Shown here: piece by piece, positions 1 to 4,925 of the stretch
How the letters are laid out: every line of letters begins with the position of its first letter
Numbering within the stretch: position 1 is the stretch's first letter
Assembly (NCBI GenBank): GCA_020201445.1
Contig: JAIVGU010000036.1
Span: 1-6,438, forward strand
DNA: 6,438 nucleotides
Reading direction: 5' to 3'
Source of the DNA: Halobacteriales archaeon
GTDB taxonomy: Archaea; Thermoplasmatota; E2; JACPAO01; JAHFTW01
Notes under the pieces: generated by a model
Seen by the model: only the letters and a program-made list of their open reading frames with translations
What the model was told of the DNA's origin: nothing
Database searches by the model: none
Made by a program: the position numbers and the translations under genes

Positions 1-60
1 GCGGGGGACTCGGCGGTGAGGGTCGCCAGTAGGCAAGGGCCAGCCCCAGGCGCCCGGCGC

Positions 61-84
61 GGTGGCCCCCGCGTGGGGGCCACC
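61..84. repeat. Perfect 10-base inverted repeat with 4-base loop
   Basis: GGTGGCCCCC (61-70) pairs exactly with GGGGGCCACC (75-84) around the loop GCGT. It would form a very stable GC hairpin in RNA or single-stranded DNA. No T-run follows, so it does not look like a bacterial intrinsic terminator, and archaeal terminators depend on T-rich tracts. It may be a relic of a mobile-element end or the 3' structure of a gene off the left edge; neither is shown. Confidence 0.75.
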
Positions 85-240
85 CACCCCCACCACCGCG
101 CCCAGGTGGTTCGCGGCTCGCGCCGGGGATACTGGCCCAGTAGGCGGCCCGCCCGTCAGGGGCAGGGTGCCCCCGCCAGGATGTGGGGCGCCTTCGCCCT
201 CCTGTTGCGAGGGTGCCTCAAGGCGAGGTTCGCCCACTCG

Positions 241-292
241 CCAGTCACCCTCGGCCAGCCACTCGGACCAGTCACTCGCGCCAGTCTCCGGG
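241..292. repeat. Four degenerate 13-14 base tandem repeats (CCAGTCACTCG-like)
   Basis: Units begin with CCAG at 241, 255, 268 and 281 (periods 14, 13, 13). The first reads CCAGTCACCCTCGG, the second CCAGCCACTCGGA, the third CCAGTCACTCGCG and the fourth CCAGTCTCCGGG. A fainter half unit (CCCACTCG) precedes the first. The array lies just beyond the 3' end of the minus-strand gene at 338-1060. It could be a protein-binding array near a mobile-element end or simple slippage; its function is unknown. The units have no unique spacers, so it is not a CRISPR array. Confidence 0.5.
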
Positions 293-337
293 CAGGCGCT
301 TGGGCCTTGCCGGGTTGCTGCGCCGAGCGCGCGCGGC

Positions 338-1060
338 CTACTTGGCGCTCGGCTTGCGGCCACGCGGCAGCTTGCGCCGGGCCGCCTTGCGCGGCACATC
401 CGCCTCCCCGGCGGGAGGCGGTGGCGGAGCGCGCACGGCATGAAGCAGGGTGTGGACTTGGCGGCCCCGCTCGCTCGCGTTCAATCCGCGCTCCAGGCCC
501 GCCAACCACAACGCCGCCAGCGTGGCGCCGCTGCGCTGCAACCGCACGCTTCCGCCTTGCGTGTAGCCGGTGGGCCACAGGCTCGCGTTGTGGGGGTCCA
601 CCATCGCCTCGACCTCGGGCGCGCGCTCCGCGCCGACCTTCTCCGCCAAGGACTCCAGGAGGCGCGGCAGGACTCCCTCCATCTGGAAGCCCTGCGCCAC
701 TTCCAGCGGCACCCCCGGCGGGGGCTCAAGGTGCGTGGCAAGCTCATAGAGCCAGTCGGGGTCCATGACGCTGGCGAGGAACGCCAAGTCCTCCAAGGCC
801 GCCTGGGCGAAGGTGAGCGCCTTGCGCTTGGCGCGGGCGTGCGCGCTGGCTTGGTCCTTGCGCTCGCGGTCCGCGCGGCGGCCCTCATACTCGCTTCGAG
901 TGGCTGGCGCGGCGCCCTGCCGCAGCGCCTCGCGCTCGCGCGCGGTCAGGAAATGGCCCTGCTTGGCGCGGCTCACTTTGGCCCGCCCCGCATCGCCGCC
1001 AGTCTTGGCGCCGCCCCGCTTGCGGGCTGGGGCGGGCGCATCTGCGTCTTTCTCCTGCAT
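338..1060 (-). CDS. Hypothetical protein, charged, with basic ends
   Basis: A 240-residue protein whose function I do not recognise. It starts at ATG (CAT at 1058-1060) and ends with TAG. The first 35 residues or so are Lys/Ala/Pro-rich. Next comes a region reading FLTAREREALRQG (about 37-49), then a long, very charged helical stretch rich in Arg, Lys and Glu, then ALEDLAFLASVMDP (about 88-101). This layout reminds me of small archaeal proteins with a 'FLT.RER..L.G' start followed by a coiled helix, but I cannot name the family. The middle contains a plausible globular segment (DPHNASLWPTGYTQGGSVRLQ), and the C-terminus is again Pro- and Lys/Arg-rich, suggesting nucleic-acid contact. There is no signal peptide or membrane segment and no strong ribosome binding site. 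It is divergent from the zinc-finger/transposase pair, so it may be element cargo. I prefer it to the overlapping forward frames because it has a balanced composition and motif-like blocks. Confidence 0.6.
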   Translation of the reverse strand: MQEKDADAPAPARKRGGAKTGGDAGRAKVSRAKQGHFLTAREREALRQGAAPATRSEYEGRRADRERKDQASAHARAKRKALTFAQAALEDLAFLASVMDPDWLYELATHLEPPPGVPLEVAQGFQMEGVLPRLLESLAEKVGAERAPEVEAMVDPHNASLWPTGYTQGGSVRLQRSGATLAALWLAGLERGLNASERGRQVHTLLHAVRAPPPPPAGEADVPRKAARRKLPRGRKPSAK

Positions 1061-1299
1061 TTCCGGTGCCGGATAGCCAAGGTCCGCCCTAAGCTTGCCT
1101 GTGACTGGCGACTGTCAAGGCCGAGTGTCCCGGCGCGCGTTCAGGGCCTCGGGCACGGTAGGGGGACCGCGCGGACCCCGGGGCCGGAAGGCAACCCTGC
1201 GCGGCGAGGTGGCAGCGGGATGGGCCGCCTCCCGTTGTGCGGGTGGTCCCCCTTGGGGTGCGCGTGGGTATAGGTTGGCGGCCCCTGGAGGCGGCGTGC
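1061..1299. promoter_or_regulatory. Divergent intergenic region with palindromes
   Basis: This region separates the minus-strand hypothetical gene from the plus-strand zinc-finger/transposase unit, so it should hold both promoters. An 18-base near-palindrome, GGGGACCGC/GCGGACCCC, is centred at 1170/1171 with one A/A mismatch. The half-site GGGGGACC (1161-1168) returns inverted as GGTCCCCC at 1245-1252. A TATA sequence at 1269-1272 lies 28 bases before the ATG at 1300, close to the archaeal spacing for an almost leaderless transcript. These are candidate promoter and operator elements only. Confidence 0.35.
1287..1291 (+). promoter_or_regulatory. Ribosome binding site deciding the start at 1300
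   Basis: GGAGG lies 8 bases before the ATG at 1300. The same frame is open further upstream to a GTG-type start at 1237, but that extension has no comparable site. The zinc-finger cysteines begin immediately after the ATG, which also favours the shorter form. Confidence 0.6.
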
Positions 1300-1917
1300 A
1301 TGGAGTGTGAGTGCCCGGTGTGCCACCGGGGCTTCAAGACGCCGCAGGGACGGGGCGGCCACCTCCTGCACGCCCCAGACTTGGCGCACCAGCTCTATCG
1401 CCAACAGCAGCAGCTCGCCGCCGTCCTGGCCGCCAAGCGCACGGCCGCGCAAGCGCAGGCGCCGCCTGCCCCTGCAAGCGCCGCGCCGGTTGCCCTCGCG
1501 CAGGCCGCGCCTGCCGCCGTGGCTGCGTCCGTCGTGCAGCCGGTCCCGGTGGCGTGGCCCTCGCTCACGCGCGGCCTCCAACCCGGCGCAGCGGCATGGA
1601 GCGAGGCAGCCGCGCCGCAAGCCGCCCCGCAGGCGAGCCCCGCGCAGGCGCCGCCTGCCCCCACCGCGCCTGTGCGGGCCTCGGATTTCCTCAAGCCCGC
1701 AGGCGCGGCCCTCATGGGTGGGGCCGTGGGGGCGGCCGTCGCGGGCGCAAGCCACCGCGGCGTGGGGTTCCTGTTCGGCGCGGGCGCGGGGGTCCTGGTG
1801 TGGTGGGCCATCGAGCAGCGCCGCCACGCCCCACCCGCCCCGAAGGCGGAGCCGGTGGTTGAGGTTCCCCCCGAGTGGCGCGGCATCTTCGTGCCGGGCG
1901 CAGGGTGGTCCCTGTGA
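1300..1917 (+). CDS. C2H2-like zinc-finger protein with C-terminal membrane hairpin
   Basis: A 205-residue protein with three visible parts. Residues 5-24 form a C2H2-like finger: C5-x2-C8-x12-H21-x2-H24, with the phrase GFKTPQGRGGH typical of nucleic-acid-binding fingers; the His-His spacing of two is shorter than usual. Residues about 28-125 are a low-complexity linker, first Gln-rich, then Ala/Pro-rich. Residues about 133-151 and 154-171 are Gly/Ala-rich hydrophobic stretches, the second ending VLVWWAIEQRR, and look like a membrane hairpin followed by basic residues. The C-terminus (EVPPEWRGIFVPG) is conventional sequence. The stop overlaps the GTG start of the transposase (GTGA, 1914-1917), so the two genes are probably translated together. 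I infer a transposition accessory or regulatory protein; a membrane-tethered DNA-binding factor unrelated to transposition is the alternative. The specific family is not recognised. Confidence 0.65.
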   Translation: MECECPVCHRGFKTPQGRGGHLLHAPDLAHQLYRQQQQLAAVLAAKRTAAQAQAPPAPASAAPVALAQAAPAAVAASVVQPVPVAWPSLTRGLQPGAAAWSEAAAPQAAPQASPAQAPPAPTAPVRASDFLKPAGAALMGGAVGAAVAGASHRGVGFLFGAGAGVLVWWAIEQRRHAPPAPKAEPVVEVPPEWRGIFVPGAGWSL

Positions 1918-3440
1918 CCGAAGCGGAGCGGTCGGTGTGGGCGTCCTATCCGCGCGCCATGCGGAGTCACGCCTTGAAAATCCTGGACAACCCGGAGCCG
2001 GTGCAGGTGGTGGATGAGAACCATTGGGACGTGGTGAGCCTCAAGACACCCAGCCGGCGGGTGCGCGTGTATCGCCGCGATGATGAAATCCGGTGCAAGT
2101 CCGATAAGCGCATCAAGGCGGGCGAGGCGGTGGGCGGTCACTACAACCAGGACCGGCCGTGCGCGCACATTGTCGCCGTCATGGTGACGGAGGGCATGAT
2201 TGAGCGCCCGGACACTTCCGGCGAGGTGTGGACGAAAGGGGACGACGGCCGCCAGCAGGGCGTTGAGGCGGAGGCGTGGCGCCGGGTGCCGGTGCGGGTG
2301 CCGGAGTTGATGGCGAAGCTCCTGCATCAAGGCTTGCCTGTCATTGCGCCGGAGCCGCCGCAAGCCAGCGGGCGGCCCCGCGCGCCCTTGTTCACGTTGG
2401 CGTATCAGTCGGTGATGCGGTGCTTCGAGCGCGGCGGGCTCTACGCGGCGCAGGGGCGCATGGCGACCCCGACGCATCGCCAGCATACGCCGCGGGCGTT
2501 GAGCGTGGCGGCCATCAGCCGGTTCCTGGCCGCCAAGACGGGCCTGGAGGCGCGCGACCCCGAGGCGCGGGCGCGTGTGGACCCCGATGAAGTCCTTCAG
2601 AAGCTCTTGGCGCTCTCGACGTGGCCCGCTCGCCCCTATGAGTCAGTCTTCCACCCGGACGGAACGGGCTTGACGGAGCAGCGGTTCAGCAGCTACTTCG
2701 ACGAGCGGTATAGCAAGGACGTTCGCAAGCAGAAGGCCAAGCGCGAAGCCCGCCGCAAGAAGGGCCAGGACACCGCGAGCGCGCCGGGGGCGCGCAAGGC
2801 GGTCAAGCCGCGCCTGCACCATTGGACTTACACGGAAATCCTGTGGACCTACCGCTATACCCTGGTTGCGGCACTCTACGCGCAGCAGGGGCCATTCAGC
2901 GAGGCGCAATGGGCCATCCCGCTCATGGACCGCGCCCGACTGATGCTGAAGCCCAAGGAGTTTGGCGCAGACAAGGCGTATAACGCCTACTACCTCGACG
3001 CCTACCTTGCCGCCCACAAGATTGAGTCACAAATCAAGGTCAAGGAGAACGCGAACCCGGGCCGCAGCAGCGCCCGCAAGAAGGCATACAAGCGGCGCGT
3101 CGAGCGCGCGCAGCTTGACCCGGAAGGGTTTGCGGCGCGGGCCGACCGCCGCAACAATGCCGAGACTGGCAACCATGCCTTCAAGGCCATCGTGGGCGAC
3201 CAGATTTATTCCAAGGACGCCCGCGCGCAGCGCAATGAAATCCTGTGCATGGCCTTGGCCTACAACCTGACCCGCTTGGTGTATCTGGAGGTTGAGCGCG
3301 GCATTGAGGTGGACTTTGCGGAGGGCGCGCGGCACCTCGCGGCGGCGAAGTGGGAGCGGCTGGAGGACTTGCACGCCCGCTATCGCGCCGAGCTACCAAA
3401 GCGGATGCAGGCGGAAGGCAAGCGGCCCGAGTGGGCCTAG
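1914..3440 (+). CDS. DDE transposase (IS4/IS5/IS1182-like) with SWIM-like N-terminus
   Basis: A 508-residue transposase that would cut and join element ends in DNA. The N-terminal part has a SWIM-like pattern: C61-K-S63, then C83-A-H85 followed by IVAVMV. The classical motif is CxC...CxH, so the second ligand is replaced by Ser. The catalytic DDE triad is visible as D249 (HPDGTGLTE), D353 (FGADKAYNA) and E417 (RRNNAETGNHAFK). Around the Glu, R413-x3-E417-x6-K424 follows the IS4-type 'YREK' spacing, with Ala at the Tyr position. A Lys/Arg-rich insertion (about 265-297) separates the first Asp from a helical region (YTEILWTYRYTLVAALYA). I chose the GTG at 1914 because GGGTGG (1903-1908) precedes it at five bases and it overlaps the stop of the upstream gene; a GTG at 1875 would add 13 Arg-rich residues with no support. 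The frame is intact, so the gene may be active. Its 3' end faces the 3' end of arsC across only 26 bases. The exact IS family is uncertain. Confidence 0.85.
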   Translation: MTEAERSVWASYPRAMRSHALKILDNPEPVQVVDENHWDVVSLKTPSRRVRVYRRDDEIRCKSDKRIKAGEAVGGHYNQDRPCAHIVAVMVTEGMIERPDTSGEVWTKGDDGRQQGVEAEAWRRVPVRVPELMAKLLHQGLPVIAPEPPQASGRPRAPLFTLAYQSVMRCFERGGLYAAQGRMATPTHRQHTPRALSVAAISRFLAAKTGLEARDPEARARVDPDEVLQKLLALSTWPARPYESVFHPDGTGLTEQRFSSYFDERYSKDVRKQKAKREARRKKGQDTASAPGARKAVKPRLHHWTYTEILWTYRYTLVAALYAQQGPFSEAQWAIPLMDRARLMLKPKEFGADKAYNAYYLDAYLAAHKIESQIKVKENANPGRSSARKKAYKRRVERAQLDPEGFAARADRRNNAETGNHAFKAIVGDQIYSKDARAQRNEILCMALAYNLTRLVYLEVERGIEVDFAEGARHLAAAKWERLEDLHARYRAELPKRMQAEGKRPEWA

Positions 3441-3466
3441 CGGCCGGGCGCGGGCGTGGTAGTGCG

Positions 3467-3865
3467 TTAGTGCAGGCGGTCGCGCAGTAGGGCGCGCACT
3501 CGCCGCTCGATTTCGTCCCGCACGGCGCGGAAGTCCTGGAGGCTCTTGCCCTTCGGGTCGGGCAAGTCCCAGTCCTCCATGCGTTTGCCGATGAAGGCGG
3601 GGCAAGCGTCGTCGCCGCACCCCATTGTCACCACAAGGTCGCAGGTGCGGACCCAGGCTTCATTGAAGCCTTGGCTCGGGTGGCCGGAGATGTCGATGCC
3701 GCGTTCCTGCATGACCTGAATCGCTTCCGGCAAGACGTAGCCAAGGGGCTTCGAGCCGCCGCTGCGCGCTTCGATGCGCGTGCTGCCGAAGGCGCGGGCG
3801 AAGCCTTCGGCCATCTGCGAGCGCGCGCTGTTGCCGACGCAGGCGAACAGGACGCGGAAGGTCAT
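3467..3865 (-). CDS. arsC: Arsenate reductase ArsC (thioredoxin-type, LMW phosphatase fold)
   Basis: A 132-residue cytoplasmic enzyme that reduces arsenate to arsenite, the normal length for this class. The N-terminus carries the phosphate-binding loop C9-VGNSA-R15 followed by SQMAEGFAR. Two further cysteines, C83 and C88, sit in VVTMGCGDDACP and fit the redox relay that passes the disulfide out to thioredoxin. The general-acid aspartate is probably D103 in WDLPDPKG. These features separate it from the glutaredoxin-type ArsC of E. coli plasmids and favour arsenate reductase over a plain low-molecular-weight tyrosine phosphatase. The ATG overlaps the stop of the aquaporin gene (ATGA, 3862-3865), so the two are one transcript with coupled translation. 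GGAGG sits almost against the ATG; the purine-rich stretch just before it may serve instead. The C-terminus appears complete although the transposase ends only 26 bases beyond it. Confidence 0.9.
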   Translation of the reverse strand: MTFRVLFACVGNSARSQMAEGFARAFGSTRIEARSGGSKPLGYVLPEAIQVMQERGIDISGHPSQGFNEAWVRTCDLVVTMGCGDDACPAFIGKRMEDWDLPDPKGKSLQDFRAVRDEIERRVRALLRDRLH

Positions 3866-4566
3866 GCCTCCGCCTCGCCTGAAAGGTGGAGGGGTCCGGC
3901 TACCCCGAGGACGACGGGACGGGTGCCAGGGCGGAGGGCTTCAAAGACGGTCATGGCGGCGACGGCTCCGAGGAAGGGCGCGGTGAGGTAAATCCACAAG
4001 CCGGTGTAGGTGCCGCTGGCGAGGGCGGGGCCGAGGGTGCGGGCGGGGTTCATGCTGGCGCCCGTGAGGGGTCCGGCAACCAGGGAGGCCATGCCAACCG
4101 TGAACCCGATGGCAAGTCCGGCGCTTCCGGGGGCGGTGCGTTTGTCGGTGGCGACTCCGATGATGACCAAGCCCAGGATGAAGCTGGCCGCTGTCTCCCA
4201 TGCGAAGGCAGGGAGGGTGGGAATGTGGGGCATGGTGGTGCCGAGGTTGGCGGCGCCGAGGGCCTTCAGGGCAAGGGCGGCCAGCGTGGCTCCGAGGACT
4301 TGGGCCACTAGGTAGGTGGGGACGCGGCGCCAGGGGAAGTGGCCGGTGGCGGCGAAGGCGAGGGTGACGGCGGGGTTGTAGTGGGCGCCGCAGATGGGCG
4401 CCAGGGCATACACGAGGACCAGGACGGCGAAGGCAAAGGCAAGGCTCACGCCCAGGTGCCCCAGGCCGCCTCCAATTGCATCGGTGGCGACGGCTCCGCA
4501 CCCGAAAAAGACCAGGAGGAACACGCCCACCGCCTCGGCCGCCTCGGGTCGCCAGTCGAAGCTCAC
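3862..4566 (-). CDS. MIP/aquaporin-family channel, probable arsenite channel
   Basis: A 234-residue membrane channel of the major intrinsic protein family with six expected transmembrane helices. The two NPA boxes are N64-P65-A66 (AHYNPAVT) and N173-P174-A175 (SMNPART), with the selectivity-filter arginine R176 intact. Aligning by eye with E. coli AqpZ, the other filter positions are F44, S161 and A170, in place of F43, H174 and T183. The lost His and smaller side chains suggest a wider pore than a strict water channel. The start is GTG (CAC at 4564-4566), giving MSFDWRPEAAEAVGVFLLVFF, a normal family N-terminus. No ribosome binding site precedes it, so the transcript may be leaderless. Its coupling to arsC mirrors the rhizobial aqpS-arsC pair, where the channel replaces the ArsB pump and lets arsenite flow out. 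Water, glycerol or other neutral solutes remain possible substrates. Confidence 0.88.
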   Translation of the reverse strand: MSFDWRPEAAEAVGVFLLVFFGCGAVATDAIGGGLGHLGVSLAFAFAVLVLVYALAPICGAHYNPAVTLAFAATGHFPWRRVPTYLVAQVLGATLAALALKALGAANLGTTMPHIPTLPAFAWETAASFILGLVIIGVATDKRTAPGSAGLAIGFTVGMASLVAGPLTGASMNPARTLGPALASGTYTGLWIYLTAPFLGAVAAMTVFEALRPGTRPVVLGVAGPLHLSGEAEA

Positions 4567-4588
4567 GGGGGGCGCGACGGCGGGCGGG

Positions 4589-4595
4589 CTTTAGC
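4589..4595 (-). promoter_or_regulatory. Possible archaeal TATA box for the aquaporin-arsC unit
   Basis: On the minus strand this reads GCTAAAG, centred 26 bases before the GTG start at 4566. That is the spacing expected if transcription starts at the start codon (leaderless). The match to the archaeal TATA consensus is weak and no BRE is evident. The absence of a ribosome binding site at the aquaporin start is the main support. Confidence 0.25.
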
Positions 4596-4651
4596 GGTTG
4601 CTCAATAGGGGGCCGCCGATAGGCCGAAAGGTCCCCTTCCACTCCGAACGG

Positions 4652-4701
4652 CTTACACAAAGGGGGCCAAGCCTTGCACAACCGGGGCGGAGGCTTACAC
4701 A
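4652..4701. repeat. Three CTTnCACA motifs at exact 21-base spacing
   Basis: CTTACACA occurs at 4652-4659 and 4694-4701, with CTTGCACA between them at 4673-4680. Each step is exactly 21 bases, about two helical turns, so the three sites lie on the same face of the DNA. A fourth copy of the core is present inverted (TGTGTAA, 4732-4738). The array ends about 60 bases before the rps12 TATA box, the position of an archaeal activator site; it also lies upstream of the aquaporin start. It is probably an operator for a multimeric regulator, which I cannot name. Confidence 0.55.
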
Positions 4702-4757
4702 GACGGCGGCTCCCGCTTCGGGCCAGGGGTCTGTGTAAAGCTCCCCTGGCCGCCGTC
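4695..4757. repeat. Composite inverted repeat with alternative pairings
   Basis: Three sets of perfect inverted arms overlap here. TTACACAGAC (4695-4704) pairs with GTCTGTGTAA (4729-4738). GACGGCGGC (4702-4710) pairs with GCCGCCGTC (4749-4757). GGCCAGGGG (4721-4729) pairs with CCCCTGGCC (4743-4751). The last two are nearly nested and could form one long bulged stem; the first excludes them. The structure ends six bases before the TATA box at 4763, so it is more likely a DNA-level protein site for rps12 than part of its mRNA. A leftward transcript starting upstream could carry it as RNA. Confidence 0.6.
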
Positions 4758-4762
4758 ACCCA

Positions 4763-4768
4763 TTTATA
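4763..4768 (+). promoter_or_regulatory. Archaeal TATA box for rps12-rps7
   Basis: TTTATA matches the archaeal TATA consensus and is the most AT-rich short stretch of this intergenic region. Transcription would begin about 26 bases downstream, near 4790-4793, giving a leader of roughly 135 bases before the rps12 start. No clear BRE lies before it. Read leftward it is TATAAA, so a role for the opposite strand cannot be excluded. Confidence 0.55.
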
Positions 4769-4802
4769 CGTCCCCCCTGTCGCCAACCTGCCACGTCCCG
4801 GC

Positions 4803-4855
4803 CCCGGATTGACCTCCGGGCTGGGCCGACCAAGCTTGGCGGCTGGCGTCGGCCC
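4803..4855 (+). promoter_or_regulatory. Two potential stem-loops in the rps12 leader
   Basis: The first is CCCGGA (4803-4808) with TCCGGG (4815-4820), loop of six. The second is GGGCCGAC (4823-4830) with GTCGGCCC (4848-4855), loop of 17 that contains CAAGCTTG. Both fall inside the leader predicted from the TATA box. Structured leaders are a common site for feedback control of ribosomal protein operons, and uS7 is a known autoregulator in E. coli; a similar role here is inference. At this GC content some hairpins arise by chance. Confidence 0.4.
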
Positions 4856-4912
4856 GTTCCGGGATGAGTCAACGCGGGGGCGGCCCAAGAAACCGGCCCC
4901 TGCACCCTCAAC

Positions 4913-4918
4913 AGGAGG
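4913..4918 (+). promoter_or_regulatory. Perfect Shine-Dalgarno fixing the rps12 start at ATT
   Basis: AGGAGG is followed, after seven bases, by ATT at 4926 in the rps12 frame. No ATG, GTG or TTG in this frame lies at a usable distance. This makes ATT the best-supported initiation codon. Confidence 0.7.
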
Positions 4919-4925
4919 AATCCCC

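Larger units (their letters stand above)
1..337. other. Gene-poor left flank, no supportable CDS
   Basis: No convincing gene is visible here. Open frames cross the stretch because stops are rare at this GC content, but their translations are Arg/Pro/Ala-rich with no recognisable motif, and the longest forward one runs antisense into the minus-strand gene at 338-1060. The stretch holds a strong hairpin (61-84), a smaller one (GGGGCA/TGCCCC, 159-173), an 11-base palindrome ACTGGCCCAGT (131-141) and a 13-base tandem repeat (241-292). A gene ending off the left edge cannot be excluded: forward stops lie at 17-19 and 30-32. Too little of it remains to identify. Confidence 0.5.
4567..4925. promoter_or_regulatory. 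Divergent regulatory region between aquaporin and rps12
   Basis: This 359-base stretch has no supportable gene. It must contain the promoters for the aquaporin-arsC unit (leftward) and rps12-rps7 (rightward). From left to right it holds a weak leftward box, a phased CTTnCACA array, a composite inverted repeat, a clear TTTATA box, two potential leader stem-loops, and the AGGAGG of rps12. Each is listed separately. Confidence 0.6.

Noticed and set aside
61..84. Bacterial intrinsic terminator
   Set aside because: No T-run follows the hairpin, and the host appears to be an archaeon.
241..292. CRISPR-like array
   Set aside because: Units are 13-14 bases, contiguous and degenerate, with no spacers and no cas genes in the window.
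62..1273. Long forward open frame of about 400 codons across the left region
   Set aside because: It is antisense to the minus-strand gene at 338-1060, has a low-complexity Arg/Ala/Pro translation without motifs, and is explained by the scarcity of stop codons at this GC content.
1094..3422. CTTGCCT (1094-1100) and AGGCAAG (3416-3422) as terminal inverted repeats of the transposase element
   Set aside because: They are only 7 bases long, the right copy lies inside the transposase coding region, and the same heptamer occurs elsewhere in the window.
4674..4925. N-terminal extension of S12 from the ATG at 4674
   Set aside because: It would add 84 residues of Arg/Pro-rich sequence absent from S12 and would begin upstream of the TATA box and across the inverted repeats.
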